Shown here: positions 9,717 through 19,898 of the stretch, piece by piece
Layout of the letters: every line of letters starts with the position of its first letter
Numbering within the stretch: position 1 is the first letter of the stretch
Origin: Chrysochromulina tobinii
Lineage: Eukaryota > Haptophyta > Prymnesiales > Chrysochromulinaceae
Assembly (NCBI GenBank): GCA_001275005.1
Contig: JWZX01002637.1
Span: forward strand, 1 to 52,787
Length of the DNA stretch: 52,787 bases
Reading direction: 5' to 3'
Position numbers and translations under genes: made by a program
The notes under the pieces: generated by a model
What the model was told of the DNA's origin: nothing
What the model saw: the letters and a program-made list of their open reading frames with translations, nothing else
Database searches by the model: none

Positions 9717-10970
9717 ATGCAGAGTGCCTTGAGCGAGCCCTTCATCACTCCTTCGAAAAGGAAAGGGACCACGGTCGTGACCGCATCTGCTGCACTCGTC
9801 AAAGCAATCGTCGGGACAGGCATCTTTGCGCTCCCACCAGCAATCCGTGCTAGTGGGTTGCTGCTCGGCTCAGCGGTCTCCTTATTGATGGGCGTGGTCT
9901 CCCTATTCACAACTTGGACCATGCTCGAGGCTGTGCGTGAGCTACGTCGCCGTGGGCACGCAAAGGATGACGACGGCCGCATCGAGTACACCGCCGTTGC
10001 TGGGCTCTACGCCCCAAGAGCGGAGCGTGTTCTCACCGTCCTTTGTATAGTCGGGCAGTTCGGCAGCTCGCTTGGCTACTTTGCCTTCATCTGCACCTCG
10101 GTGCAGCCGTTTGTCGCGTCGATGATTTCGCGCCCGCAGACCTTTGCCATCATCGCCGCAATCGAAGCCCCACTCATTCTGCTTCGCGACACATCGCACC
10201 CAGCCTTCGAGGCGGCGATGGCGTTTGGCAACGTGGCAGTCGGCCTCGCGCTTTGCACGGTGCTCTGGGGAACGGTGGTTGCACCATCCGAAGCCTACCC
10301 GCACCCTCCAATCAACGAGCTCAAGATTGTCGACCCGGGCGGGATTGGCCTACTGTTCGGTGTGACCCTCATCATGTTCAGCTGCCACCTCGAGTCGGTC
10401 TCGATTGAGGCGGACATGGCGAGCCGCGATCAATTTGATCGTGTGTTGAACCTGACGTTCTGGTCGCTCTTTGTCGTCTACATCGGCTTCGGCCTGGCCG
10501 TGTACGCGTCGCTAGGCGAGGCGACGGGGCGCGTGCACGCCAACCCGAGCGACGCCTCGTCGGCATGGATGGACGCGACAATCATGCAAAACCTCGACGA
10601 CGGAGCCTTTGTGATTGCGGTCAAGCTGCTCATGTCGCTCAACCTCGTGATGATGATGCCCATCACGCTGCTGCCCGCGTCGCGCGCCATGGAGCAAATG
10701 ATCGGCGCCGGCACGCCCGCCACGCAGGCCCTGGCGCGCCTCGCGATGATCGTCTCCCTTGCCGTCGCAGCAGCACTCTTGCCCGGGTTCGAAATGATAG
10801 TCGGGCTCACCGGTGCGCTCGGCGGTGTCACTTGCTTCACGCTCCCGGTGCTCTGCTACGCGCACTTTTGCGGCGATCGGCTGCCGACGTGGCAGCTCGC
10901 GGCGGCATACGGCGTGGCTGCGTTTGGCGTGGTCGGCACGTTGTGGAGCTTTGTGCAGCAGCTGACGTGA
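9717..10970 (+). CDS. Amino acid/polyamine transporter of the AAAP (SLC36/SLC38-like) superfamily
   Basis: The protein has 417 residues from the ATG at 9717. The extra upstream reading frame lacks an ATG and is made of the tandem duplication. After a short basic N-terminus come about eleven hydrophobic helices. The first has the family signature ALVKAIVGTGIFALPPAIRA, where the unwound GTGIFALP segment binds the amino-acid substrate in this fold. Later segments include GGIGLLFGVTLIMFSCH, LNLTFWSLFVVYIGFGLAVY and GLTGALGGVTCFTLPVLCY, typical of vacuolar or plasma-membrane H+/Na+-coupled amino-acid transporters. The substrate cannot be read from sequence. The gene is intronless and divergent from its upstream neighbour. 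Confidence 0.88.
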   Translation: MQSALSEPFITPSKRKGTTVVTASAALVKAIVGTGIFALPPAIRASGLLLGSAVSLLMGVVSLFTTWTMLEAVRELRRRGHAKDDDGRIEYTAVAGLYAPRAERVLTVLCIVGQFGSSLGYFAFICTSVQPFVASMISRPQTFAIIAAIEAPLILLRDTSHPAFEAAMAFGNVAVGLALCTVLWGTVVAPSEAYPHPPINELKIVDPGGIGLLFGVTLIMFSCHLESVSIEADMASRDQFDRVLNLTFWSLFVVYIGFGLAVYASLGEATGRVHANPSDASSAWMDATIMQNLDDGAFVIAVKLLMSLNLVMMMPITLLPASRAMEQMIGAGTPATQALARLAMIVSLAVAAALLPGFEMIVGLTGALGGVTCFTLPVLCYAHFCGDRLPTWQLAAAYGVAAFGVVGTLWSFVQQLT

Positions 10971-11690
10971 ACTGATCGCTTCGGGCGCAGGCCGATCGCC
11001 GGGCGTGCAGGCGTGCGCCCGCCGTGCGCCCGCCGGGCGTGCGGGCTTGGGCGCTGGGCGGGGCCCCGGGGCGGCTCGCCGCTCGCGTCGTACTCGCGTC
11101 TCGTTGCGCGCGCGCATCAGAGGCAACTCACAGTACCCGGTGATGTGCGGTGCACGTTAAATCCGACCACCCGAGGGATACGCAGGTGTCGTGAAACTCG
11201 TCTCGTTTCATCGATTCGACATGCGTACGAAGGGTGTACGATAGCGCCTCTCGCGCGTCGCGCGCACTGATTCCCGTACCGCGTCGCCCGCCAGCCGGGG
11301 GCTGGCCCGGCCCGGCGGGGGCAGCACGCCGCGCCGGACACGGACCTCGAGACGTCGAGAAAAAAATCTAAAAATGCACGGCGAACGTCCGCGCGGCAAA
11401 TCACCGCGACTCTCGAATGTCTAATCTGAAATCTCGTAGGCACGTGGGGCACGAGACCGCGGATATGAACTGCCCGAATCGACGACCGACGTGTAGAGCT
11501 CGATGTAGAGCCAATAATGATGTGGGGCCGACGGCGACGGTCGCGGCCGTCATCGAACCTCAAACCGGCGCGGCGGCGAGACACCGCACCCGGACCCGCC
11601 CCGCAGCGCCTCAACTCCGAGCTCCGCCGGGATGAGCGGATGAAGTCTCGAGATGAAGTCTTGGCGGCCCTTGGCGGCCCTTCACCATCT
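10971..11690. other. Intergenic region between convergent genes
   Basis: About 720 bases of 3' flank between the transporter and the FHA gene. It is GC-rich with G/C runs at 11030-11080 and 11290-11340. Short open frames lack motifs and consistent codon use. Confidence 0.5.
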
Positions 11691-13067
11691 CTACCTCTTG
11701 CGCTTCCCGCCAGACGGCGCCGCCATCCGGTATGTGAACGTCATCTTGCAGGTGCCAAGTGAGAAGGCCATGCCGTCGGAGAGCTTGACCTGCTCACTCA
11801 CGCGCCGTCCTTCCACATAGGTGCCCGAGGAGGAGCCCAAGTCGAGCAGGTAGCTCTCGCCATCCGGAGAGTGCACAACGGCCGCGTGCTGCCGCGAGAC
11901 CGAATCATCCTTCACCACGTAGTCGACATGCTGGGCCGAGCGCCCAAATGAGGTGCAGCGCGTGCGCAGCGGCAGCACCTCCTCCACGTCGCCGCCCGCG
12001 TCCAGGTGTGCCAAATATGGATTGGACACCGTGTTCGAGCGCACCTCGAGACGGCAGTCGCGCGCAGGCACATCGGCCCACGCAGGTGGCTGCCATTTCT
12101 CGACCTTCTGCGGCTCGAGGCCCGTCACGCGGAAGACTGTCGACTTGAGCGAACCGAAGCGCAGCGTGCTCCCTTCGATGAGCTTCACCGGATCCTCTCC
12201 CACCTTGACCCCCAGCCGCGGCACATGCAGCGTGCGGCCGCTCTCATCGTACCATGTTCCGTGCGCCGAGTCGAGGTCCTGGATGAAGGTGGCGCTCGAC
12301 GAGTTGATGATCACTGCGTGCTGCCGCGAAACCGTTGCGTCCATGACCACCACATCGGCCTGGGCGCCGTCGCGACCGACGAGGAACGTCGGCTGGCTCG
12401 TCAGCATCATGCTGCGCACCATTATCCCGCCCTCGAACGCCTCGAGCCGCGGCCGGTGCATCACAGGCAGCTTCGACCAGTCGGGTGGCCGCCACCGCCG
12501 CGGTGGTGGGCCAGTGGATGTGGACGCCTCATGCTCGGTGACTGCGCTTCTGCCAGCCGCCTCATCCGGATACCGCGCGGCGGTGTTTGGGAAAGCGTCG
12601 CCACCGCCACCTTGTGTGCTGGGATGAGCGGTCGTCTCATCGCCAACGTTGTCGTCAGCACCAGGATAGGGTCCAATGACTGCAGCATCGTCATCCTCGT
12701 CGTCACCATCAGGATAGGGTCCAATGACTGCAGCATCGTCATCCTCGTCGCCACCTTGTGTGCTGGGATGAGCGGTCGTCTCATCGCCAACGTTGTCGTC
12801 AGCACCAGGATAGGGTCCAGTGACTGCAGCATCGTCATCCTCGTCGTCACCATCAGGATAGGGTCCAATGACTGCAGCATCGTCATCCTCGTCGTCACCA
12901 CCAGGATAGGGCCCAACGACAGCAGCTTCGTCATCCTCGTCGTCACCACCAGGATAGGGCCCAACGACAGCAGCATCGTCATCCTCGTCGTCACCACCAG
13001 GATAGGGCCCAACGACAGCAGCTTCGTCGTCACCACTTCCGTCGGAAGACGCCATGCGAGCCACCAT
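11691..13067 (-). CDS. Protein with two FHA domains and an N-terminal acidic repeat
   Basis: This is a 458-residue protein with two forkhead-associated (phosphothreonine-binding) domains. FHA1, about residues 227-318, contains FLVGRDGAQADVV, TVSRQHAVI and LDSAHGTWYDE. FHA2, about 370-450, contains TSFGRSAQHVDYVV, SVSRQHAAVV and LGSSSGTYVEG. Both keep the Gly-Arg, Ser-x-x-His and Gly-Thr residues that define the fold, so both may bind phosphopeptides. Residues 12-140 are a tandem array of GPYPGGDDEDD-type units, strongly acidic. Between repeat and FHA1 is PPDWSKLPV, and between the domains WQPPAWADVP, two related Trp-Pro linkers, as in NIPP1/SNIP1-like nuclear proteins. The C-terminus GGKRKR is a likely nuclear signal. 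A second in-frame ATG at 13055 is an equally plausible start. Confidence 0.87.
   Translation of the reverse strand: MVARMASSDGSGDDEAAVVGPYPGGDDEDDDAAVVGPYPGGDDEDDEAAVVGPYPGGDDEDDDAAVIGPYPDGDDEDDDAAVTGPYPGADDNVGDETTAHPSTQGGDEDDDAAVIGPYPDGDDEDDDAAVIGPYPGADDNVGDETTAHPSTQGGGGDAFPNTAARYPDEAAGRSAVTEHEASTSTGPPPRRWRPPDWSKLPVMHRPRLEAFEGGIMVRSMMLTSQPTFLVGRDGAQADVVVMDATVSRQHAVIINSSSATFIQDLDSAHGTWYDESGRTLHVPRLGVKVGEDPVKLIEGSTLRFGSLKSTVFRVTGLEPQKVEKWQPPAWADVPARDCRLEVRSNTVSNPYLAHLDAGGDVEEVLPLRTRCTSFGRSAQHVDYVVKDDSVSRQHAAVVHSPDGESYLLDLGSSSGTYVEGRRVSEQVKLSDGMAFSLGTCKMTFTYRMAAPSGGKRKR
12655..13036 (-). repeat. Coding minisatellite, 48-base unit
   Basis: The array encodes repeats of 16 residues (GPYPGGDDEDDEAAVV type). 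The last copies (13036-12880) are nearly identical. The distal part alternates with a longer module containing GADDNVGDETTAHPSTQGG, itself present twice. All three minus-strand frames and a plus-strand frame stay open across it, a consequence of the repeat composition. Confidence 0.9.
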
Positions 13068-13254
13068 TACGGCGCTTTTGAACAGGCTTTCTCATGAGTA
13101 CAAGTCAGGGCAGCCACTAATTTTCAGTTGACTAGTGCGTTGCCATGGCGTGATTTTTGCCAAGTTCGAGTTTCTCCGCATAGTTCCAATTCGGTCCCAC
13201 GAAAAAACGACGAGGCGAAAAAAGTCCTCCGTGTTTTGCGCTTCTGGGTTGAGG

Positions 13255-14091
13255 ATGTCAAGCCTGGCACACCTCGACAAGGACGGAGATGGAGACATCG
13301 ATTCGAGCGAGTGGGCGGCCGGCTACGCGCAGCTTGGCGCCTCCGCGCCGGGTGTGCCCAACCCCGCCGTCTGGTACGGCACGCTGCCCGATGGCCCGGC
13401 CTTCAGGATTACGCAGATCGGCATGGACAAGCTGTACAGCGCGCCGTCCCAGCTGATCGATCACCCTGAGTACAAAGACGAGACAGGCAAGGGCGTGATT
13501 GTCGGCTATGCGGGCCACGTGCCCCGCGCGCGCGACAAGGTCGGCGGCTCGCCGCTTGGCCACCTCCCAGGAACGCCGGTCTCGCCGAACGGCAAGGTAG
13601 GCATTGACATGGAGGCGATGATGAGTGGCAAGTTCAAGCGCGAGCTGCCGGCGGGGCGCGAGAAGACGTTCGCGCAGCACGAGTGCAAGCCTGACTACAC
13701 GCCCGAGGCGCGTGACAAGGGTGTTGCGGGCACGCAGAAGCCAGCGCTGTACGGCGAGGGCATCATTCCAGGCTATGGCGGCCACAAGCAGGGCGCCAAA
13801 TTCAACTACGGCTCGACTATCTACACCAACGGCAGGCCAAAGGGCGGCTCTGCGCACGATAACTACGGCGGGCGCAACCTCGCCTCCACGGGCCACGGCG
13901 CCGATTCGCTCGCCTCGGGCGACTACAACTACAAGGACGGGCGCATCGCGGACGCGTGGATCGACGACCACGGCATGGGCGGCAAAACGGAGGTGTGGCG
14001 GCGGGATGCGCAAGGCTTCAAGGACGGCGAGAAGTACATTGAGTTCGGTGAGATGGCGCACGTCCAGGTGGGCAAGAACCGCAATCACTGA
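13255..14091 (+). CDS. CIMIP2/FAM166-like ciliary microtubule inner protein with an EF-hand
   Basis: The protein has 278 residues from the ATG at 13255. The frame extends upstream without an ATG. Residues 6-18 form one EF-hand loop, LDKDGDGDIDSSEW, with the canonical Asp/Asp/Asp/Ile/Glu calcium pattern, but no partner EF-hand is visible. Two copies of the FAM166/CIMIP2 motif follow: VIVGYAGHVPRARDKVGG near residue 82 and IIPGYGGHKQGAKFNYG near 171, with further Gly-Tyr-rich segments. Proteins of this family line the lumen of axonemal doublet microtubules. The role here is inferred from the motif. With the ERK7-like kinase, it suggests the organism is flagellated. Confidence 0.8.
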   Translation: MSSLAHLDKDGDGDIDSSEWAAGYAQLGASAPGVPNPAVWYGTLPDGPAFRITQIGMDKLYSAPSQLIDHPEYKDETGKGVIVGYAGHVPRARDKVGGSPLGHLPGTPVSPNGKVGIDMEAMMSGKFKRELPAGREKTFAQHECKPDYTPEARDKGVAGTQKPALYGEGIIPGYGGHKQGAKFNYGSTIYTNGRPKGGSAHDNYGGRNLASTGHGADSLASGDYNYKDGRIADAWIDDHGMGGKTEVWRRDAQGFKDGEKYIEFGEMAHVQVGKNRNH

Positions 14092-15015
14092 GCTCGGAAT
14101 CGCGCCCCTGGAATCGAATGGTGGAGCGGGCCGAACGTAGCCTTCGGCTGCGTTGGGTCCGCGTGACGACCCCGCAGGGGTGGGGGGAGCGGGGTGGCGA
14201 GTCGCCCTTGCCGCGGGTGTGCGGTTCGTGAGGCGAGGGCTGTCCCTTGCCCCGATGTAACGCCACGACAGGACGCTTGCGCAGGTTGTGCTGATGAATG
14301 TGCTGTGTGGACAGCGTCACAGCGAGCGGAGCGCGGCGAGTCCGGTCGCGGTGTATGTGCCCCATCCCCAATGTGTGACTTGTGTATGTGTGCGGTTGTG
14401 GCGTGCGTGGAGATATGTGAGCTATGAGCGAGATATAACTCGAGCCGCGGCGAGTCCGTTCAAAGTCTTTGTGAAAATCGAATGCGCGCCCGGTGCCGGT
14501 CCCGCGCGTCGTCGCGCGGACACGCCGCGCGCACGGGCGCACGGCAGGGCGGGGCCCACAGGCGGCGGCGGCGGCGCGCGGGGTCGCACGTCGAGGGCGG
14601 GGGCCACCGGGGCCGGCACGTCCGCTTGCGGCGCACCGCGCGCACCAGAGTCCGGACCCGCGATATCGGCCTTGTATCGGAGCCTTGTGCAACCTTCGTG
14701 TGAATCATCGCAACGGATGGCACCGCGAGGGGATATCGGGGTTCGTTACCGGCCCCCGTTCTTGTCGACGGTGCCGACCCCGCGGCCTGCGGCCACCGCC
14801 TTCTAGGTGCGACCCGCCTTTTCGTTTCCCCGCCGCTTGCCTTTCACCTGGAGTTTTGTCCCCGTGCTTGCATCTTCTCCCCCCTCCCCGCCCCGCAGTG
14901 TCCCACTGACGCGCCGGGCCGACTACGGTCCGACCCTTTCATCGAGTTCATCGAGCTCATCCTGCGTGTGGTTTCAGCCTTCAGGTGCAGCGAACGCCGC
15001 CGCACTCGGGGCAGC
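14092..15015. other. Intergenic region between convergent genes
   Basis: About 920 bases between the ciliary protein gene and COG3. The segment 14480-14660 is very rich in G and C. Several overlapping frames of 60-220 codons exist on both strands, but none has a recognisable motif. I see no RNA gene. Confidence 0.5.
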
Positions 15016-17805
15016 TTATTTGCGCGCCGCTGGCGCGCCTCCCAGCGCGTCAACGGCCGCGGCGAGACGGCTGAGCCTCTCTGGCTTGAGGCTGAGCCCC
15101 TTAGGGGCGGTGAGCTCGAAGGCGTTCAGGATGGTCTGCAGCTGGCCGAGAGCATCAATAATGGCGGCCCGAATGGGCGCGAAGAGAATGGCGCGCGTCG
15201 AAGGCTCGGGCAGATAGGCGGCCATCAGAGCGTACGCGGGCCGCAGACCGGCCTCGAGACCCTGCTCGGCCTGCGTCATCGCCGCCTCGATGGCCGGGTC
15301 GTTGGGCATGGCGGACGCGCTCGGCCCTCCGGGGGACTTCGGCATCGCTCCGTCCGCGGCGGCGGGCGGCGCGAGCGTGTGTACGAGGCTCGTGATCGGC
15401 TTGGCGACAGCGTCGGTGCAGTGACGTATGAACTCCTCGCACGCGGCGCGCAGCTCGCGGTCGAGAGCGACCTTGGCGTCACGCTGCGACTTGACGAGAG
15501 ATGGAGTGCCCTGCTGCAACAGCTCCACGACGCCGCCCAAGCCCCCGAGACGACCGCGCCGCTCGACGATCGTGCGCATCATGGCCCGCGTCTGCGTAAA
15601 GTCGAGCCCCCGATCCGTAACGGCAAAGGCCGTGTCGAAGGGGGCGATCTGCTCGCGCAGCACCAGCAGCTGGGCGATGGAGAAAAGAGTGCCGTGCAGC
15701 CGCGAGCTGTCGCGATGCTTCGCGCGCACTTGCATGGCCGCGCGCTCCACAGACGCGGCGCACTCACTCAGGATCTCCTGCGCCAAGCCCTCGAAGACGC
15801 TTCGTGGTACGCACCGGTAGAGGAGCGCGAGGCACGAGAGCGCACGTGCCACCGTCACGTACCAGCCATCCTCCATGGAGGAGCCGCGCGTCTCATCAGC
15901 AGAGGCCGGAGGCTCCTCCGCAGAGCGAGGTGGCAGGGCCGTCGCCGGCGTGGCTCCGGTCGCAGCGGTCGCAGCGGTCGCAGAGGTCGCAGCCGCGCTG
16001 GTGGCGCCCATCGGCGTGGTGGGCGGCTCGGCCGCGGAGGGTTGCATCGGTGCTCCCACCGCCACGCGAGGCCACTCGAGATCGGCGGGAGATGGCCGGA
16101 AGGCGCGAATCTCATCCCGGATGAAGGTCTGCACACGGAAGGTGAGACGCTCCTGCGCATCCTGGAGGAGGCGCTCCACAATGGGGTAGAGGGGGCGGCA
16201 CGGCGCGCCGCCGTCGCTGATTGTCGGGAGTACCTCGGTGCGGCACACGAGCACCACCTCGCACAGCAGCGATGTCTCCCTCTGGCGCAGCAGCAGAGGT
16301 CGCATGTGGTCGTAGAGGGCATAGCACAGCGCCTCGATCTCGGCCGCGAGCACCGCTGCCTCATCCTCCGCACTGCCCGCCCCGGCTGAGACGCCATCGG
16401 AGCTGACCTTTTCGGAGGCCGCGCCGCCGACGCCGTCACCGGCGCTCCGCTCCACACCCAGGCCGCCCCCGCCTCCACCCTCGTCGCCCTCTTCGGAGGT
16501 TGCGAAGAAAGCGTGGAAAAGGGCGTGCTCGTTGCGGCAGACGCGCAGCACGTGGTTGCAGCAGGCGCGCGTCTGCGCGGCCACGTCTTGCTCTCCCTCC
16601 TCCTGCGCGATGCGCCCGAGCGCCGCGCGCAAGCACGGCCCGACGCCCGTGCGCCGATGGCGCCAGTACTCCTGCCGGGTCTCGCGCAGCACCGCACCCA
16701 ACTCGGAGCCCGAGGGGGCGCCCTTGTGTGCGCCCTCGAGCTCCACAATCCAAGGACGCACGCGCAAGGCGAGCTCGCGGAAGCGCAGGTAGAGTGTCTC
16801 GGTCTCGAGCGCCTCACGCGCGGCCGCGGCGCTCTCCGATGTGGCGATCGGTGCTGCGGCACTCCCTAGTCCGTCGACGGTGGCGGAGGAGGGAGGAGCA
16901 GCCGTGGCTCCTGCGCCGGCGCCGGCGCCGGCACTGCCTCCGATGTCGGCGGCGATGGCCGTTGACTTGCCAGCTGCCGCGGGCTGCGCGGGCTGCGCGA
17001 GCTGCGTGAGCTGCGCTGTCGCGGCCAGCGTGAGCGCATCCAGTGGGCGTGTGACCAACGCGGCCGCCAGCCGCAGCGCGCGCGCACGCAGGGCGTTCAC
17101 TTGGGCGAGATGGACAGCCGAGTTGGTCCAGTGGGCATGCGCCTGCAGGTGGCGCGCGGACTTGTCGAGCGTGGCGAGTGCCTGCACGAGCGGATGCGCG
17201 GGGGAGTGCGGCGTGTCGTCGCGCCACGCGAGCCGGTCAAGCGTCGCGCCCACGGCTTTTGCCTCCTCGAGAGGTGCTAGCTGGGCATGTAGCGCCTCGT
17301 TGATGGCGGCCTGCTCGCGCAGGTTGCGCATCTGCGTGCCGACCTCCGCGAGCATCTCGGAGGTCGTACCGCGCATCAAGGCGCATTCCCGCGCCTTTTC
17401 GTCGAGCCGCCTGCGCAGCTCGTCCGCGCCCGTGGCGACTCTCACGCAACAGTCGTGCATGCCCTTGAGACGGCGCAGTTCCGCGTGATCAAGCTCGTAG
17501 AGATCCTTGCGCGTGATGGCATCGATTCGCAGTACAAACGCCTCAAGATCGCCCATCGTTCGCACCGGCGCGACAGAGCCAGGCGGCGCATCCGCTTTGC
17601 GATGGCGCACGAGCTGGGGATTTTCCGGGTCGAGAGGTGGCGCCGCGTTCGGGTCGAGGGAGTAGGCCACGTCGGCATCGTCATCATCGTCGGTGGCACC
17701 GGTGGTCTCGCTTTCGCCCGTGTTGGCCTGCGCCCAGAGTTCGAGATGCCGAATGGCGTCCAGCTGCGACGCGCTGAGCACCGCGCGGTCCGCGAAGGAC
17801 GACAT
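15016..17805 (-). CDS. COG3: Conserved oligomeric Golgi complex subunit 3
   Basis: The protein has 929 residues from the ATG at 17805. An upstream in-frame ATG at 17862 would add 19 residues. COG3 is a lobe A subunit of the COG tethering complex, which captures retrograde vesicles at the Golgi. The most diagnostic stretch is near residues 670-740: LYRCVPRSVFEGLAQEILSE, then HGTLFSIAQLLVLREQIAPF and DRGLDFTQTRAM, matching the COG3 core where the Leu-Arg-Glu-Gln-Ile-Ala-Pro-Phe run is conserved. The N-terminal third (about 100-260) is predicted coiled coil. Ala-rich low-complexity inserts near 280-350 and 580-640 make it longer than the human subunit (828 residues). It is intronless as read. 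It probably supports the glycosylation enzymes encoded further right, but not as a co-regulated unit. Confidence 0.9.
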   Translation of the reverse strand: MSSFADRAVLSASQLDAIRHLELWAQANTGESETTGATDDDDDADVAYSLDPNAAPPLDPENPQLVRHRKADAPPGSVAPVRTMGDLEAFVLRIDAITRKDLYELDHAELRRLKGMHDCCVRVATGADELRRRLDEKARECALMRGTTSEMLAEVGTQMRNLREQAAINEALHAQLAPLEEAKAVGATLDRLAWRDDTPHSPAHPLVQALATLDKSARHLQAHAHWTNSAVHLAQVNALRARALRLAAALVTRPLDALTLAATAQLTQLAQPAQPAAAGKSTAIAADIGGSAGAGAGAGATAAPPSSATVDGLGSAAAPIATSESAAAAREALETETLYLRFRELALRVRPWIVELEGAHKGAPSGSELGAVLRETRQEYWRHRRTGVGPCLRAALGRIAQEEGEQDVAAQTRACCNHVLRVCRNEHALFHAFFATSEEGDEGGGGGGLGVERSAGDGVGGAASEKVSSDGVSAGAGSAEDEAAVLAAEIEALCYALYDHMRPLLLRQRETSLLCEVVLVCRTEVLPTISDGGAPCRPLYPIVERLLQDAQERLTFRVQTFIRDEIRAFRPSPADLEWPRVAVGAPMQPSAAEPPTTPMGATSAAATSATAATAATGATPATALPPRSAEEPPASADETRGSSMEDGWYVTVARALSCLALLYRCVPRSVFEGLAQEILSECAASVERAAMQVRAKHRDSSRLHGTLFSIAQLLVLREQIAPFDTAFAVTDRGLDFTQTRAMMRTIVERRGRLGGLGGVVELLQQGTPSLVKSQRDAKVALDRELRAACEEFIRHCTDAVAKPITSLVHTLAPPAAADGAMPKSPGGPSASAMPNDPAIEAAMTQAEQGLEAGLRPAYALMAAYLPEPSTRAILFAPIRAAIIDALGQLQTILNAFELTAPKGLSLKPERLSRLAAAVDALGGAPAARK

Positions 17806-17984
17806 GTTTCGTTGCTCCCGCTTTGCCAAGGAGAAGCTGTCATTCAGAGACGCTATGAACACCCCTCATGCAAGTATCACTCACACTATCGCGTCTATGG
17901 CTCTACACATAACTAAGAGTCCCCGACTCCAGTACTTTGGGGGATGATGATGCCATGAAGAGAGATGCTGGGATCTGTTTGGGT

Positions 17985-18000
17985 GGTGTTAAAAAACACC
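17985..18000 (-). promoter_or_regulatory. Histone-type mRNA 3' stem-loop downstream of H4
   Basis: On the minus strand, starting 42 bases after the H4 stop codon, the sequence reads GGTGTT-TTTT-AACACC. This is a perfect six-base-pair stem with a four-base loop, with GG at the base and CC closing it. It is followed immediately by ACCCA and preceded by CAAACCCC. Size, loop length, position and the ACCCA flank match the replication-dependent histone stem-loop recognised by SLBP, although the inner stem bases differ from the animal consensus. Confidence 0.75.
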
Positions 18001-18041
18001 GGGGTTTGTGTTGTTGAGGGCTCTGTCGAACCTCGGGGCAT

Positions 18042-19898
<1,857 letters not shown>

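Noticed and set aside
11117-11614. Minus-strand frame of 165 codons downstream of the FHA gene
   Set aside because: Arg/Cys-rich composition without motif, in a GC-rich intergenic stretch between convergent genes.
12006-13097. Plus-strand frame of 363 codons antisense to the FHA gene
   Set aside because: It is open mainly because the 48-base repeat lacks stops. It has no motif, and the opposite strand encodes two intact FHA domains.
14968-16389. Long open plus-strand frame (473 codons) antisense to COG3
   Set aside because: Arg/Gly/His-rich translation typical of reading GC-rich coding DNA backwards. The minus strand has a clear COG3 match.
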